A stretch of 64,000 bases of DNA from positions 196,501-260,500 of the forward strand of contig NZ_JALIDZ010000003.1 in assembly GCF_025397915.1 (NCBI RefSeq). Reading direction: 5' to 3'. Under the pieces are notes generated by a model. The model saw only the letters and a program-made list of their open reading frames with translations, ran no database searches and was not told the DNA's origin. This DNA comes from Microbaculum marinisediminis (lineage in GTDB: Bacteria; Pseudomonadota; Alphaproteobacteria; Rhizobiales; Tepidamorphaceae). Numbering within the stretch: position 1 is the first letter of the stretch; every line of letters begins with the position of its first letter. Shown here piece by piece: positions 17,467-26,623 of this stretch. The position numbers and the translations under genes are program-made.

Positions 17467-18335
17467 GGGAAGTCACCGTCGCCGCCACGCAGATGGCCTG
17501 CACCGACGTCGTCGACGAGAACGTCGCCCGCGCCGAGGCCTTGATCCGCGAGGCGGCCGGCAAGGGCGCGAACGTCGTCCTGATCCAGGAGCTGTTCGAG
17601 GGGCTCTATTTCTGCCAGGACGAACTGCCGGAGCATTTCGGCCGAGCCCATCCGCTCGACGGGCATCCGACGATCCGCCGGTTCCAGGCGCTCGCCGACG
17701 AGCTCGACGTGGTGTTGCCGGTCAGCTTCTTCGAAAAAGCCAACAAGGCGTTCTTCAATTCGCTCGCGATGGTGGATGCGGGCGGGGCCGTCCTCGGCCT
17801 CTATCGCAAGACCCACATCCCCCAGGGGTCGGGATACGAGGAAAAGTTCTATTTCAGTCCCGGCGACACCGGTTTTCGAGTCTGGGACACGAAATTCGGT
17901 CGTATCGGGTCCGGGATCTGCTGGGACCAGTGGTTTCCGGAATCCGCCCGTTCGATGGCGCTGTCGGGGGCGGAGATCCTGCTCTATCCAACGGCGATCG
18001 GTTCGGAGCTGATCGATCCGGAATGGGATTCCTGCGCGCACTGGCAGACAGTGATGTGCGGCCATGCCGGTGCAAACCTGATGCCGCTCGTCGCCTCGAA
18101 CCGTATCGGTACGGAAGCGGGCAAGCGCGACACGTCGATAACCTTCTACGGCTCCTCGTTCATTGCCGACTGGATGGGTCAGAAGGTCGCCGAGGCCGAC
18201 CGCTCGACCGAAACCGTGCTTACTGCGACCTTCGATCTCGACGCCATTGCCGCAAACAGGGCGGCGTGGGGGCTTTTCCGCGACCGGCGCCCGGAAATGT
18301 ATGACACGCTGCTCACGCTCGACGGCGAGCTATGA
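17463..18335 (+). CDS. aguB: N-carbamoylputrescine amidase
   Basis: A 290-residue nitrilase-superfamily amidase. The Glu-Lys-Cys triad is visible: Glu43 in LIQELFEGLYF, Lys116 in YRKTHIPQGSGYEE and Cys153 in GSGICWDQWFPE. The ELFEGLYFCQ and HIPQGSGYEEKFYF segments are specific to N-carbamoylputrescine amidases, which release putrescine, carbon dioxide and ammonia. The ribosome-binding sequence GAGGAAG lies in the second copy of an 18-bp duplication. With aguA it completes agmatine to putrescine. Confidence 0.94.
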   Translation: MREVTVAATQMACTDVVDENVARAEALIREAAGKGANVVLIQELFEGLYFCQDELPEHFGRAHPLDGHPTIRRFQALADELDVVLPVSFFEKANKAFFNSLAMVDAGGAVLGLYRKTHIPQGSGYEEKFYFSPGDTGFRVWDTKFGRIGSGICWDQWFPESARSMALSGAEILLYPTAIGSELIDPEWDSCAHWQTVMCGHAGANLMPLVASNRIGTEAGKRDTSITFYGSSFIADWMGQKVAEADRSTETVLTATFDLDAIAANRAAWGLFRDRRPEMYDTLLTLDGEL

Positions 18336-18411
18336 GCCCGTCCTGCTTTCGACGCCTGCGGAGCACGTTGCCGCATGCTAGTCTGTGCATGGCCACCATG
18401 TCGGCGACCTC

Positions 18412-18439
18412 TTGTAAGGCAATAGTGCTGACCTATCAT
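18412..18439 (+). promoter_or_regulatory. Candidate promoter for the indolepyruvate oxidoreductase gene
   Basis: TTGTAA (18412-18417) and TATCAT (18434-18439) are separated by 16 bases. They would start transcription near 18446. That position leaves a leader of about 50 bases before the ATG at 18496 but almost none before the earlier ATG at 18454, which supports the later start. Confidence 0.4.
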
Positions 18440-18495
18440 GGTGGGTATACATTATGGCCCGCCCCGGATCGGCGGAGCGGCAAGAGGAAACGCTG

Positions 18496-21400
18496 ATGGC
18501 GCTCAAACCCGTCACGCTCGACGACAAGTACGATCTTTCCAAGGATCAGGTTTTCGTTTCCGGCACCCAGGCCGTACTCCGGCTCTGCCTGATGCAGAAG
18601 GAGCGCGACCGGCGAGACGGCTTCAACACCGCCGGCTACGTCACCGGATACCGCGGCTCGCCGCTCGGCGGTCTCGACCAGACGTTCGGCCGCGCCAAGA
18701 CGCTGCTGCAGCAATCCGACGTGGTGTTCCAGCCGGGTCTGAACGAGGACCTGGCGGCCACCGCGCTGTGGGGCGCGCAGCAGGCCGAACTGCGCGGGCA
18801 GGGTGCGTTCGACGGGGTGTTCGGCATCTGGTACGGCAAGGGTCCCGGCGTCGACCGGACCGGTGACGTCTTCCGGCACGCCAATTTCGCCGGGTCCGCG
18901 CCGCGCGGCGGCGTTCTGGCGCTGATGGGCGACGACCATACCTGCGAATCCTCCACCACCGCGCACCAGTCCGAGTTCGCCTTCGTCGATGCGATGATCC
19001 CGATCCTGAGCCCGGCGGGCGTCCAGGAGATCCTCGACTACGGCGTGCACGGCTGGGCGCTGTCGCGCTATGCCGGCACCTGGTGCGGCATCAAGTGCGT
19101 CAAGGACACCATCGAGTCGACGGCGATCGTCGATGGCCGCGTCGACCGGGTCGAGATCAAGACGCCGACCGATTTCGAGATGCCGCCCGGCGGCCTCAAT
19201 ATCCGGATCGGCGATCATCCGATCACGCAGGAAGCCCGCCTGCACGATTTCAAGCGCTACGCGATCCTTGCCTATCTGCGGGCCAACAAGCTCGACAAGA
19301 TCGTCATGCAGGGCGGCAAGACGCCGAAGATCGGCATCGCCACGGCGGGCAAGAGCTATCTCGACGTGCGTCAGGCGCTCGAGGACCTCGGCATCGACGA
19401 GGTGAAGGCGGCCAAACTCGGCATCCGGCTCTTCAAGGTGGCCTGCCCGTGGCCGTTGGAGCCGGAAGGCGTCAAGCGCTTCGCCGACGGGCTGGACCTG
19501 ATCATCGTCGTCGAGGAAAAGCGCTCGCTGATCGAGACACAGCTGAAGGAGCAGCTCTATGGCACCGGCAAGGCGCCGGTGATCGTCGGCAAGCACAACG
19601 AGACCGGCGGCTGGCTGTTTCCGTCCAAGGGCGCGCTCGATCCCAACGATATCGCGATTGCCATCGGCGAGCGCGTTCTGTCGGTCCGCAAGGACAAGGA
19701 CGTCGCCGCCAGGCTGGACGAGATCAGGGCCTTCCAGAAGGTTCTCGCCGACACCCAGGACGTGGCCAGCCGCACCCCGTATTTCTGCGCTGGCTGCCCG
19801 CACAACACCTCCACCGTGGTGCCGGAGGGCAGCCATGCCTATGCCGGCATCGGCTGCCACTTCATGGCCCAGTGGATGGACCGGCATACCGAGGGCTTCA
19901 CCCAGATGGGCGGCGAGGGCGCCAACTGGATCGGCGAGGCGCCGTTCTCCAAGCGCGGGCATGTGTTCCAGAACCTCGGCGACGGCACCTACAACCATTC
20001 GGGCTATCTGGCGCTGCGCGCAGCCGCCGCGTCCGGCGTCAACGTCACCTACAAGATCCTGTTCAATGACGCGGTCGCGATGACCGGCGGGCAGCGCCAC
20101 GAGGGCGGGCTGACGGTGCCGCAGATCGCCGCCCAGGTCACCGCCGAGGGGGCCAAGAAGGTCGTCATCGTCACCGACGAGCCGGACAAGTATCCTACCG
20201 GCACCGAGTTCCCGGCCGGCGTCACCATCCATCACCGTTCCGAACTCGACGCGGTGCAGAAGACGCTGCGCGAGATCCCGGGCCTGACCGTCCTGATCTA
20301 TGACCAGACCTGCGCGGCGGAAAAGCGGCGCCGGCGCAAGCGCGGCCAGTTCCCCGACCCGCAGAAGCGGATCTTCATCAACGAACTCGTATGCGAAGGC
20401 TGCGGCGATTGCGGCGTCCAGTCGAACTGCGTCGCGATCCAGCCGGTGGAGACGGAGTTCGGCCGCAAGCGGCAGATCGACCAGTCGAGCTGCAACAAGG
20501 ACTATTCCTGCATCAAGGGGTTCTGCCCGAGCTTCGTCACCGTCGAGGGCGGGCGGCTGAAGAAGGGCAAGCGCAACACGGTCGGCGAGACCGATTTCCC
20601 GGATTTCCCGACGCCCGACCTGCCGCAGATCGACGGGACCTACGACGTGGTGGTCACGGGCGTCGGGGGCACCGGCGTCGTCACCATCGGCGCACTGATC
20701 GGCATGGCCGCGCATCTGGAAGGCAAGGCCTGCGGCATCATCGACATGGCCGGGCTGGCGCAGAAGGGCGGTTCGGTGCTGACGCACCTGAAGATCGCCG
20801 AAGATCTCGACTCGATCTCCGCGATCCGGGTGTCGGCCGGCGCGGCCGAGCTGGTGCTCGGCTGCGACATCGTGGTCGCCGGCACCAAGAAGGTGCTTGC
20901 CTCGATGCGGCCGGGCCGCACGGAGGTGGTCATCAACACCCATGCCGCCTATCCCGGCGATCTAACGCACAATGCCAACTTCAGCCTGCCGATCGAGCGG
21001 CTGAAACGGGCGATCCGCGGACAGGCGGGGCAGGGGCACGTCCACACCGTTGATGCGACCGGGCTCGCGACCGCGCTTCTCGGCGACTCGATCCTCGGCA
21101 ACATCTTCATGCTCGGCTATGCTTATCAGCTCGGGCGGCTGCCTCTGTCGGCGGAGGCGCTGGAAAAGGCGATCGCGCTGAACGGCGTGGCCGTCGCCGA
21201 CAATGTCGCCGCGTTCCGTTGGGGCCGCTGGGCGGCGATAGACGCGGACGCGGTGGAAGCGCTGGCGGAGCCGGGCCGCGATGCCGATCCGCTGCACGAC
21301 ATCGCGACGAACCTCGACGAGATCATCGATCGCCGCGCCGCCTTCCTAACTGGCTACCAGAACGCCGCCTACGCCGAGCGCTATCGCGCGCGGGTCGAGC

Positions 21401-21972
21401 GCGTCCGTGCCGCCGAACAGGCGGTGAAGTCCGGCGAGACGGCGCTCACCGAGGCGGTGGCCCGCTATCTGTTCAAACTGATGGCCTACAAGGACGAGTA
21501 CGAGGTCGCCCGGCTCTATACCGACGGCACCTTCGCCAAGGCGATCGCCGATACGTTCGAGGGCGACTACAAGCTGAAGTTCCATCTCGCCCCGCCGCTT
21601 CTCAACAAACCGGACCCGGCGACGGGACGGCCGGAGAAGAGCGTCTACGGCCCTTGGATGATGAAGGGCTTCAGGATGCTGGCCACGCTGAAGGGCCTGC
21701 GCGGCACGGCCTTCGACATCTTCGGCTATTCCCACGAGCGGCGCATGGAACGCCAGTTGATCGCCGACTACGAGGCGACGCTGGACGAGGTCGTCTCAAG
21801 GCTCGATGCCGCACGGCACACGACGGCGCTGGCGCTCGTTTCGGTGCCGGAGAAGATCCGCGGCTACGGGCCCGTCAAGGAGCGCAACCTGACGGCCGCC
21901 AGGGCCGAGTGGACCGCGCTGGCCGAGGCGTTTCGCTCCGGTGCCGCTGCGGCGCGTCAGGCGGCAGAGTGA
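18496..21972 (+). CDS. Indolepyruvate:ferredoxin oxidoreductase, fused single-chain form
   Basis: A 1158-residue fusion of the alpha and beta (IorA and IorB) parts. The N-terminal transketolase-like domain has GYRGSPLGGLDQ. The thiamine pyrophosphate domain contains GIGCHFMAQWMDRHTEG in pieces and GDGTYNHSGYLAL. A short cysteine-rich region follows (CEGCGDCGVQSNC and CNKDYSCIKGFC, about residues 630-680), then the gamma-type domain with GVGGTGVVTIGALIGMAA. It oxidatively decarboxylates aryl 2-oxo acids to aryl-acetyl-CoA. ATG 18496 has AGAGGAAA upstream. The gene stands alone, next to a CoA-ligase/Liv cluster that could handle the same aryl acids. The long fused form is typical of aerobic proteobacteria; its electron acceptor in vivo is less clear. 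Confidence 0.92.
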   Translation: MALKPVTLDDKYDLSKDQVFVSGTQAVLRLCLMQKERDRRDGFNTAGYVTGYRGSPLGGLDQTFGRAKTLLQQSDVVFQPGLNEDLAATALWGAQQAELRGQGAFDGVFGIWYGKGPGVDRTGDVFRHANFAGSAPRGGVLALMGDDHTCESSTTAHQSEFAFVDAMIPILSPAGVQEILDYGVHGWALSRYAGTWCGIKCVKDTIESTAIVDGRVDRVEIKTPTDFEMPPGGLNIRIGDHPITQEARLHDFKRYAILAYLRANKLDKIVMQGGKTPKIGIATAGKSYLDVRQALEDLGIDEVKAAKLGIRLFKVACPWPLEPEGVKRFADGLDLIIVVEEKRSLIETQLKEQLYGTGKAPVIVGKHNETGGWLFPSKGALDPNDIAIAIGERVLSVRKDKDVAARLDEIRAFQKVLADTQDVASRTPYFCAGCPHNTSTVVPEGSHAYAGIGCHFMAQWMDRHTEGFTQMGGEGANWIGEAPFSKRGHVFQNLGDGTYNHSGYLALRAAAASGVNVTYKILFNDAVAMTGGQRHEGGLTVPQIAAQVTAEGAKKVVIVTDEPDKYPTGTEFPAGVTIHHRSELDAVQKTLREIPGLTVLIYDQTCAAEKRRRRKRGQFPDPQKRIFINELVCEGCGDCGVQSNCVAIQPVETEFGRKRQIDQSSCNKDYSCIKGFCPSFVTVEGGRLKKGKRNTVGETDFPDFPTPDLPQIDGTYDVVVTGVGGTGVVTIGALIGMAAHLEGKACGIIDMAGLAQKGGSVLTHLKIAEDLDSISAIRVSAGAAELVLGCDIVVAGTKKVLASMRPGRTEVVINTHAAYPGDLTHNANFSLPIERLKRAIRGQAGQGHVHTVDATGLATALLGDSILGNIFMLGYAYQLGRLPLSAEALEKAIALNGVAVADNVAAFRWGRWAAIDADAVEALAEPGRDADPLHDIATNLDEIIDRRAAFLTGYQNAAYAERYRARVERVRAAEQAVKSGETALTEAVARYLFKLMAYKDEYEVARLYTDGTFAKAIADTFEGDYKLKFHLAPPLLNKPDPATGRPEKSVYGPWMMKGFRMLATLKGLRGTAFDIFGYSHERRMERQLIADYEATLDEVVSRLDAARHTTALALVSVPEKIRGYGPVKERNLTAARAEWTALAEAFRSGAAAARQAAE

Positions 21973-21978
21973 TCGGGC

Positions 21979-22683
21979 TCACACAGAGCGGGTGATGCCG
22001 CCGTCGATGCGGATGTTCTGGCCGGTGATGTAGCTTGACCGGTCGGAGGCGAGGAAGGCGATCAGGTTGGCGACCTCGTCGGCGTGGCCGTAGCGTCCCA
22101 TCGGGATGCGCGCGCGCCGTTCCGCGGATTCGGGCAGGCTGTCGATGAAGCCGGGCAGCACGTTGTTCATGCGAATGTTCTCGGCCGCATGGGCATCGGC
22201 GAACAGCTTGGTGAAGGCGGCGAGGCCGGCACGGAAGACGCCCGACGTCGGGAACGTCGATTCCGGCTCGAAGGTCGCGTAGGTGGAGATGTTGACGAAG
22301 GCCCCGCCGCCCTGGCGCTGCATCACCGGCGTCGCGATCCGCGCGATGCGGACGACGTTCATCAGATAGAAGTCCATGCCGCGGTGCCAGTCCTCGTCCG
22401 ATATGTCGAGAACGGCGCCCTTGGGCCCGTGTCCGGCGCTGGAGACGACCGCGTCGATGCGGTCCCACTTGGCGACCGTCTCGGAGACGAGCCGGCCCAG
22501 ATCCTCGTTCGACTGATTGGAGCCCTGGACGCCGAAGCCGCCGAGCTCCTCGGCCAGCGCGACGCCCTTTCCGGAGGACGAGAGGATCGCGACGGAGAAC
22601 CCGTCGCCGGCCAGCTTGCGCGCGGCCGCGGCGCCCATGCCGCTGCCCCCGCCGATGACAATCGCGACTTTCCGTTCGCTCAT
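21979..22683 (-). CDS. SDR-family protein lacking the usual Tyr and Lys
   Basis: A 234-residue Rossmann protein of the SDR superfamily. The cofactor motif GGGSGMG (11-17) and the C-terminal segment ITGQNIRIDGG are normal. The expected YxxxK reads S-G-V-F-R (147-151), so Ser replaces Tyr and Arg replaces Lys; NNAG is SSAG. Ser133 is retained. This divergent form with F-P-T-S-x-x-x-R-A is, to my recollection, seen in other proteobacteria, so it is probably a functional subfamily with a different mechanism or a binding role. ATG 22683 is chosen over a longer reading because the motif then starts at the usual place. It is divergent from the Crp/Fnr regulator. Confidence 0.82.
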   Translation of the reverse strand: MSERKVAIVIGGGSGMGAAAARKLAGDGFSVAILSSSGKGVALAEELGGFGVQGSNQSNEDLGRLVSETVAKWDRIDAVVSSAGHGPKGAVLDISDEDWHRGMDFYLMNVVRIARIATPVMQRQGGGAFVNISTYATFEPESTFPTSGVFRAGLAAFTKLFADAHAAENIRMNNVLPGFIDSLPESAERRARIPMGRYGHADEVANLIAFLASDRSSYITGQNIRIDGGITRSV

Positions 22684-22829
22684 GGGCCGGTCCCCCCTGT
22701 TGGTTTGCCTTCGCAGTGGTTTTCTAGCATTCGCGGCAGCGATAAGACACCGCACCGCCGTGCGCTTGAGCAACGGTGCATGTGGGGCGATACTTCGGGC
22801 GAAACCCGCAAGGAGCCCGTGAGGATCTG

Positions 22830-23504
22830 GTGATCGCCCCGGAACATCTCAGCCGCATCGCCGTCTGGTCGAAGGAACTGACCGACGAGGAGGCGGATCG
22901 GGCCTGCCGGGGCATCACCGAGAGGACGCTCTCGACAGGCACCTATCTGTTCCATCGCGGCGACAGCTTCGACTCCTGGACGGGTGTCGTGTCGGGCATC
23001 GTCAAGATGAGCACGGTGACGAGTTCCGGAAAGGCGGTCAGCTATACCGGCATAACCAACGGCGGCTGGTTCGGCGAAGGCTCGATCATCAAGAACGAGC
23101 CGCGCCAGTACGATATCGTGGCGCTGCGCAACAGCCAGATCGCCTGCATGACCGGGTCCACGTTCCGGTGGCTTTTCGAGAACTCGACCGGCTTCAATCG
23201 TTTCCTCGTTACCCAGCTGAACGAGCGCCTGGGCCAGTTCATCGCCTTTCTCGGCCACGACAGGGCGTTCGAGGCGACGCCGCGCGTGGCGCGATGCATC
23301 GCCTGGCTGTGCAATCCGGTGCTGTCGCCGGGCATCGGCAAGCACCTGGAGATCAGCCAGGAGGAACTCGGGCTGCTGTCGGGCCTGTCCCGTCAGATGG
23401 CGAACCGCAGCCTGAAGGTGCTCGAGGAGGCGGGGCTCGTCCGGGTCGCGCACGACGGCGTCGAGATCCTGGACCTGGACGGTCTGAAGCATTTCGGAGA
23501 GTAG
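22830..23504 (+). CDS. Crp/Fnr-family transcriptional regulator
   Basis: A 224-residue regulator with an N-terminal cyclic-nucleotide-type beta barrel (about 20-130, LSTGTYLFHRGD, GGWFGEGSII) and a C-terminal winged helix (EISQEELGLLSGLSRQMANRSLKVLEEAGLV). No cysteine cluster for an iron-sulfur centre is present, so it is not an oxygen-sensing FNR. I prefer GTG 22830 with GAGGA at 22821-22825; an ATG at 22776 in the same frame lacks a ribosome-binding site. It lies between the divergent SDR and the downstream acyl-CoA ligase/Liv operon, either of which may be its target. The effector is unknown. Confidence 0.85.
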   Translation: MIAPEHLSRIAVWSKELTDEEADRACRGITERTLSTGTYLFHRGDSFDSWTGVVSGIVKMSTVTSSGKAVSYTGITNGGWFGEGSIIKNEPRQYDIVALRNSQIACMTGSTFRWLFENSTGFNRFLVTQLNERLGQFIAFLGHDRAFEATPRVARCIAWLCNPVLSPGIGKHLEISQEELGLLSGLSRQMANRSLKVLEEAGLVRVAHDGVEILDLDGLKHFGE

Positions 23505-23843
23505 CCGGGGAGAAATTCCCGGTCATGGGCGAATGGCCCGAAACCGTGCAATTTTTCGGGGAAATTGGATGCCGGCTACAGAAATGGTGGGTGTTTGGGC
23601 CCGAAAAACTCCGCCGGCTATGTTCGCCAGCTATATTCTCCCACGCCTAATTGATGTTACCCCCATCTGTCTGTCAACTGTCCGATGGTATCATCCGGCA
23701 GGATGTGCACACTGCGGCCTCCGATCGGCGCATCCGGCTACGCATACATAAGACGCTGCGACGCTTGATTGTGGCTACCGGTCGGTTCTAACGTCAAAGC
23801 ACAATAAGCGCCGAAAACGGCGCGCTTTCAGGTGGGGAAACCG
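23505..23843. other. Intergenic region before the ligase/Liv operon
   Basis: 339 bases without a convincing gene. A short inverted repeat, CCGGG...CCCGG, sits just after the regulator stop (23505-23522) but lacks a T run. The region is less GC-rich than its surroundings and must hold the promoter of the next operon. I could not pick out a clear promoter or an FNR/CRP box. The ligase start has GGTGGGGAAA upstream. Confidence 0.4.
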
Positions 23844-25823
23844 ATGACGCAAGCCGTGGCTTCCACGGGCGGCGAGGATACGTTTCCGAAGCTGCTCGTC
23901 CGCAATGCCCGAATCTGGGCCGATCGGCCGGCGATCCGGGAAAAAGACCTGGGCATCTGGCAGACCTGGACCTGGGCGGAGGTGCTCGACGAGGTGCGGG
24001 CCTTCGCCGTCGGGCTTTCCGAGCTCGGGCTCGAGCGCGGCGACAAGATCGCCATCATCGGCGCCAACAAGCCCCGTCTCTACTGGACAATGTGCGCCGC
24101 GCAGATGATCGGCGCGATCCCGGTGCCGGTCTATCAGGACGCGGTGGCCGCCGAGATGGTCTTTGTGCTGCAGCATGCCGAGGCGCGTTTCGCCGTGGTC
24201 CAGGACCAGGAGCAGGTCGACAAGCTGCTCTCGCTGTCCGACGACCTGAAGGGGCTCGAGCGCATCATCTACGACGAGAGCCGTGGCCTGAAGGACTACG
24301 ATCACGACCGTCTGCACCCCTTCGGCGACGTCCAGGCGCTCGGCCGAAAGGCACTCGCCTCCAATTCCGACGCCGCCGCGGCGCTCGACGCCTCGATCGC
24401 GGCGGGCAAGGGCTCCGATATCGCGGTGATCCTGTATACGTCGGGCACCACCGGCCAGCCGAAGGGCGTCATGCTGTCCTTCGACAACACGGTAATCAGC
24501 GCCAGGCTCGCCTGCGAGTTCGACCATCTCACCGAGCAGGACGAGGTGCTCGCCTATCTGCCGATGGCCTGGGTCGGCGACCACATCTTCTCCTACGCCG
24601 AATCCTACTGGAGCGGCTTCTGCGTCGCCTGCCCGGAATCGGCGGAAACGATGCTGCAGGACCTGCGCGAGATCGGCCCGACCTATTTCTTCTCGCCGCC
24701 GCGCATCTTCGAGACCCTGCTGACCACCGTGATGATCCGGATGGAGGACGCCGGTCCGCTGAAGCGGAAGATGTTCCACTATTTCCTGGCGGTGGCGCGC
24801 CGGGCCGGCGAAAAAATCCTCAACGGCGAGCCGGTGCCGTTCTCCGACCGTGTGCTCTATGCGATCGGCAAGGTGCTGGTCTACGAGCCCCTGAAGAACG
24901 TGCTGGGCCTGTCCCGCATGCGCGTCGGCTATACCGCCGGCGAGGCGATCGGGCCAGAGATCTTCCGCTTCTACCGGTCGCTCGGCCTCAACCTGAAGCA
25001 GCTCTACGGCCAGACCGAAGCCACCGTCTTCGTGACGGTGCAGCCCGACGGCGAGATCCGCGCCGACACGGTCGGCAAGCCGGCTCCGGAGGTCGAGATC
25101 CGGATCGACGATTCCGGCGAGGTGCTCTACCGCTCGCCGGGCGTGTTCGTGGGCTACTACAAGAACGAGGACGCGACCAAGGCGACGAAGACCGCGGAAG
25201 GCTGGGTGCATACCGGCGACGCCGGCTTCTTCGACAGCGAGGGGCACCTGCGGATCATCGATCGCGCCAAGGACGTCGGCCACCTCAAGGACGGCACGCT
25301 GTTCGCGCCGAAATACCTGGAAAACAAGCTGAAGTTCTACCCGAACATCAAGGAGGCCGTGGCCTTCGGGCATGAACGCGACTTCGTGACCATGATGCTG
25401 AACATCGATCTCGTCGCGGTCGGCAACTGGGCGGAGCGCAACAACGTCTCCTATGCGAGTTACCAGGAGCTCGCCGGCCTGCCGCAGGTCTACGACATGC
25501 TGGAGGCGCATGTGGTCGAGGTGAACCGGGACCTGTCGAACGAGCCGCGGATGGCCGGTTCGCAGATCCACCGCTTCCTGATCCTGCACAAGGAGCTGGA
25601 CGCCGACGACGGCGAGCTGACCCGCACCCAGAAGGTCCGGCGCGGCTATATCGCCGAGAAGTATGCGCCGCTGATCTCCGCGCTCTACGACGGCTCAACC
25701 GAACAGGACATCTCGACGGAAGTGACCTTCGAGGACGGCCGCAAGGGCGCGATCAAGGCGCGGGTCAAGATCCGCGATGTGCAGACCTTCGGCCTCGGGG
25801 CGCAGCAGGAGGCCGCCGAATGA
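23844..25823 (+). CDS. Long-chain-type acyl-CoA synthetase (AMP-binding)
   Basis: A 659-residue adenylate-forming ligase. The P-loop is YTSGTTGQPKGVMLSF (about residues 205-220). Other motifs are YGQTEATVF, the HTGDAGFFD core and the RIIDRAKD hinge, followed by a C-terminal lid. The closest pattern is the long-chain fatty acid (FadD/FACL, COG1022) group. It would activate an imported carboxylic acid to its CoA ester. The ATG at 23844 has GGGGAAA upstream; a GTG 12 bases earlier is less likely. The stop overlaps livG (ATGA), so the enzyme is built into the ABC transporter operon. That arrangement recurs in alphaproteobacteria and suggests an aromatic or acyl acid as substrate. Confidence 0.9.
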   Translation: MTQAVASTGGEDTFPKLLVRNARIWADRPAIREKDLGIWQTWTWAEVLDEVRAFAVGLSELGLERGDKIAIIGANKPRLYWTMCAAQMIGAIPVPVYQDAVAAEMVFVLQHAEARFAVVQDQEQVDKLLSLSDDLKGLERIIYDESRGLKDYDHDRLHPFGDVQALGRKALASNSDAAAALDASIAAGKGSDIAVILYTSGTTGQPKGVMLSFDNTVISARLACEFDHLTEQDEVLAYLPMAWVGDHIFSYAESYWSGFCVACPESAETMLQDLREIGPTYFFSPPRIFETLLTTVMIRMEDAGPLKRKMFHYFLAVARRAGEKILNGEPVPFSDRVLYAIGKVLVYEPLKNVLGLSRMRVGYTAGEAIGPEIFRFYRSLGLNLKQLYGQTEATVFVTVQPDGEIRADTVGKPAPEVEIRIDDSGEVLYRSPGVFVGYYKNEDATKATKTAEGWVHTGDAGFFDSEGHLRIIDRAKDVGHLKDGTLFAPKYLENKLKFYPNIKEAVAFGHERDFVTMMLNIDLVAVGNWAERNNVSYASYQELAGLPQVYDMLEAHVVEVNRDLSNEPRMAGSQIHRFLILHKELDADDGELTRTQKVRRGYIAEKYAPLISALYDGSTEQDISTEVTFEDGRKGAIKARVKIRDVQTFGLGAQQEAAE

Positions 25824-26617
25824 GCGCGCTGGCAGCCGAGTCGACGATGGCCGAGACCCTTCTGGCGGTTGACGACATTTCGTTGTCGTTCGGCGGCGTG
25901 CGCGCCATCCGCAACGTGTCGTTCGATATCAAGCGGGGCGAGATCCGCGCGATCATCGGCCCCAACGGCGCCGGCAAGACGTCGATGCTCAACGTCATCA
26001 ACGGCTTCTACCATCCGCAGGAAGGAACGATCTCCTTCCGCGGCGAGCAGCGCCGGCGCATGAAGCCCTACGAGGCGGCGAGCCAGGGCATCGCCCGAAC
26101 GTTCCAGAACGTGGCGCTGTTCCGCGGCATGACGACGCTCGACAACATCATGGCCGGGCGGACCCTGAAGATGCATCGCGGCTTCTTCTGGCAGTGCCTG
26201 CACTGGGGACCGGCGCTGAAGGAAGAGGTCGAGAACCGGCACAAGGTCGAGGAGATCATCGACTTCCTCGAGATCCAGGCGATCCGCAAGACGCCGGTCG
26301 GGCGGTTGCCCTACGGCCTGCAGAAGCGCGTCGAGCTGGCCCGGGCGCTGGCCATGGAGCCGGATCTGCTGCTGCTCGACGAGCCGATGGCGGGCATGAA
26401 CCTCGAGGAAAAGGAGGACATGAGCCGCTTCATCCTCGACGTGAACCAGCAGCTCGGCACGACGATCGCGCTGATCGAGCACGATATCGGCGTGGTCATG
26501 GACCTGTCCGACCGGGTGGTGGTGCTCGACCACGGCGAGAAGATCGCCGACGGCCTGCCCGCCGAGGTGCAGGCAAACCAGGACGTCATCGACGCCTATC
26601 TCGGCGTCTCGCACTAG
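25820..26617 (+). CDS. livG: Branched-chain-type ABC transporter ATP-binding protein (LivG)
   Basis: A 265-residue ATPase. Walker A is GPNGAGKTSMLN, the Q loop is in RTFQNVALFRGMT, the signature is LPYGLQKRVELARAL, and Walker B is LLLLDEPMAGMN. The C terminus GEKIADGLPAEVQANQDVIDAYLG is typical of LivG. It overlaps the ligase stop by four bases and precedes livH by six. Some 20 residues longer than average at the insertion after LKMHRGF, which is usual for this subfamily. Confidence 0.93.
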   Translation: MSALAAESTMAETLLAVDDISLSFGGVRAIRNVSFDIKRGEIRAIIGPNGAGKTSMLNVINGFYHPQEGTISFRGEQRRRMKPYEAASQGIARTFQNVALFRGMTTLDNIMAGRTLKMHRGFFWQCLHWGPALKEEVENRHKVEEIIDFLEIQAIRKTPVGRLPYGLQKRVELARALAMEPDLLLLDEPMAGMNLEEKEDMSRFILDVNQQLGTTIALIEHDIGVVMDLSDRVVVLDHGEKIADGLPAEVQANQDVIDAYLGVSH

Positions 26618-26623
26618 GGGACG

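Noticed and set aside
18436-20943. An 835-codon open frame on the minus strand
   Set aside because: It is antisense to the indolepyruvate oxidoreductase and shows only biased composition with no domain.
23505-23843. A CRP/FNR-type operator in the spacer after the Crp/Fnr gene
   Set aside because: I could not find a TTGAT-N4-ATCAA or TGTGA-N6-TCACA site; a single TTGAT half-site is not enough.
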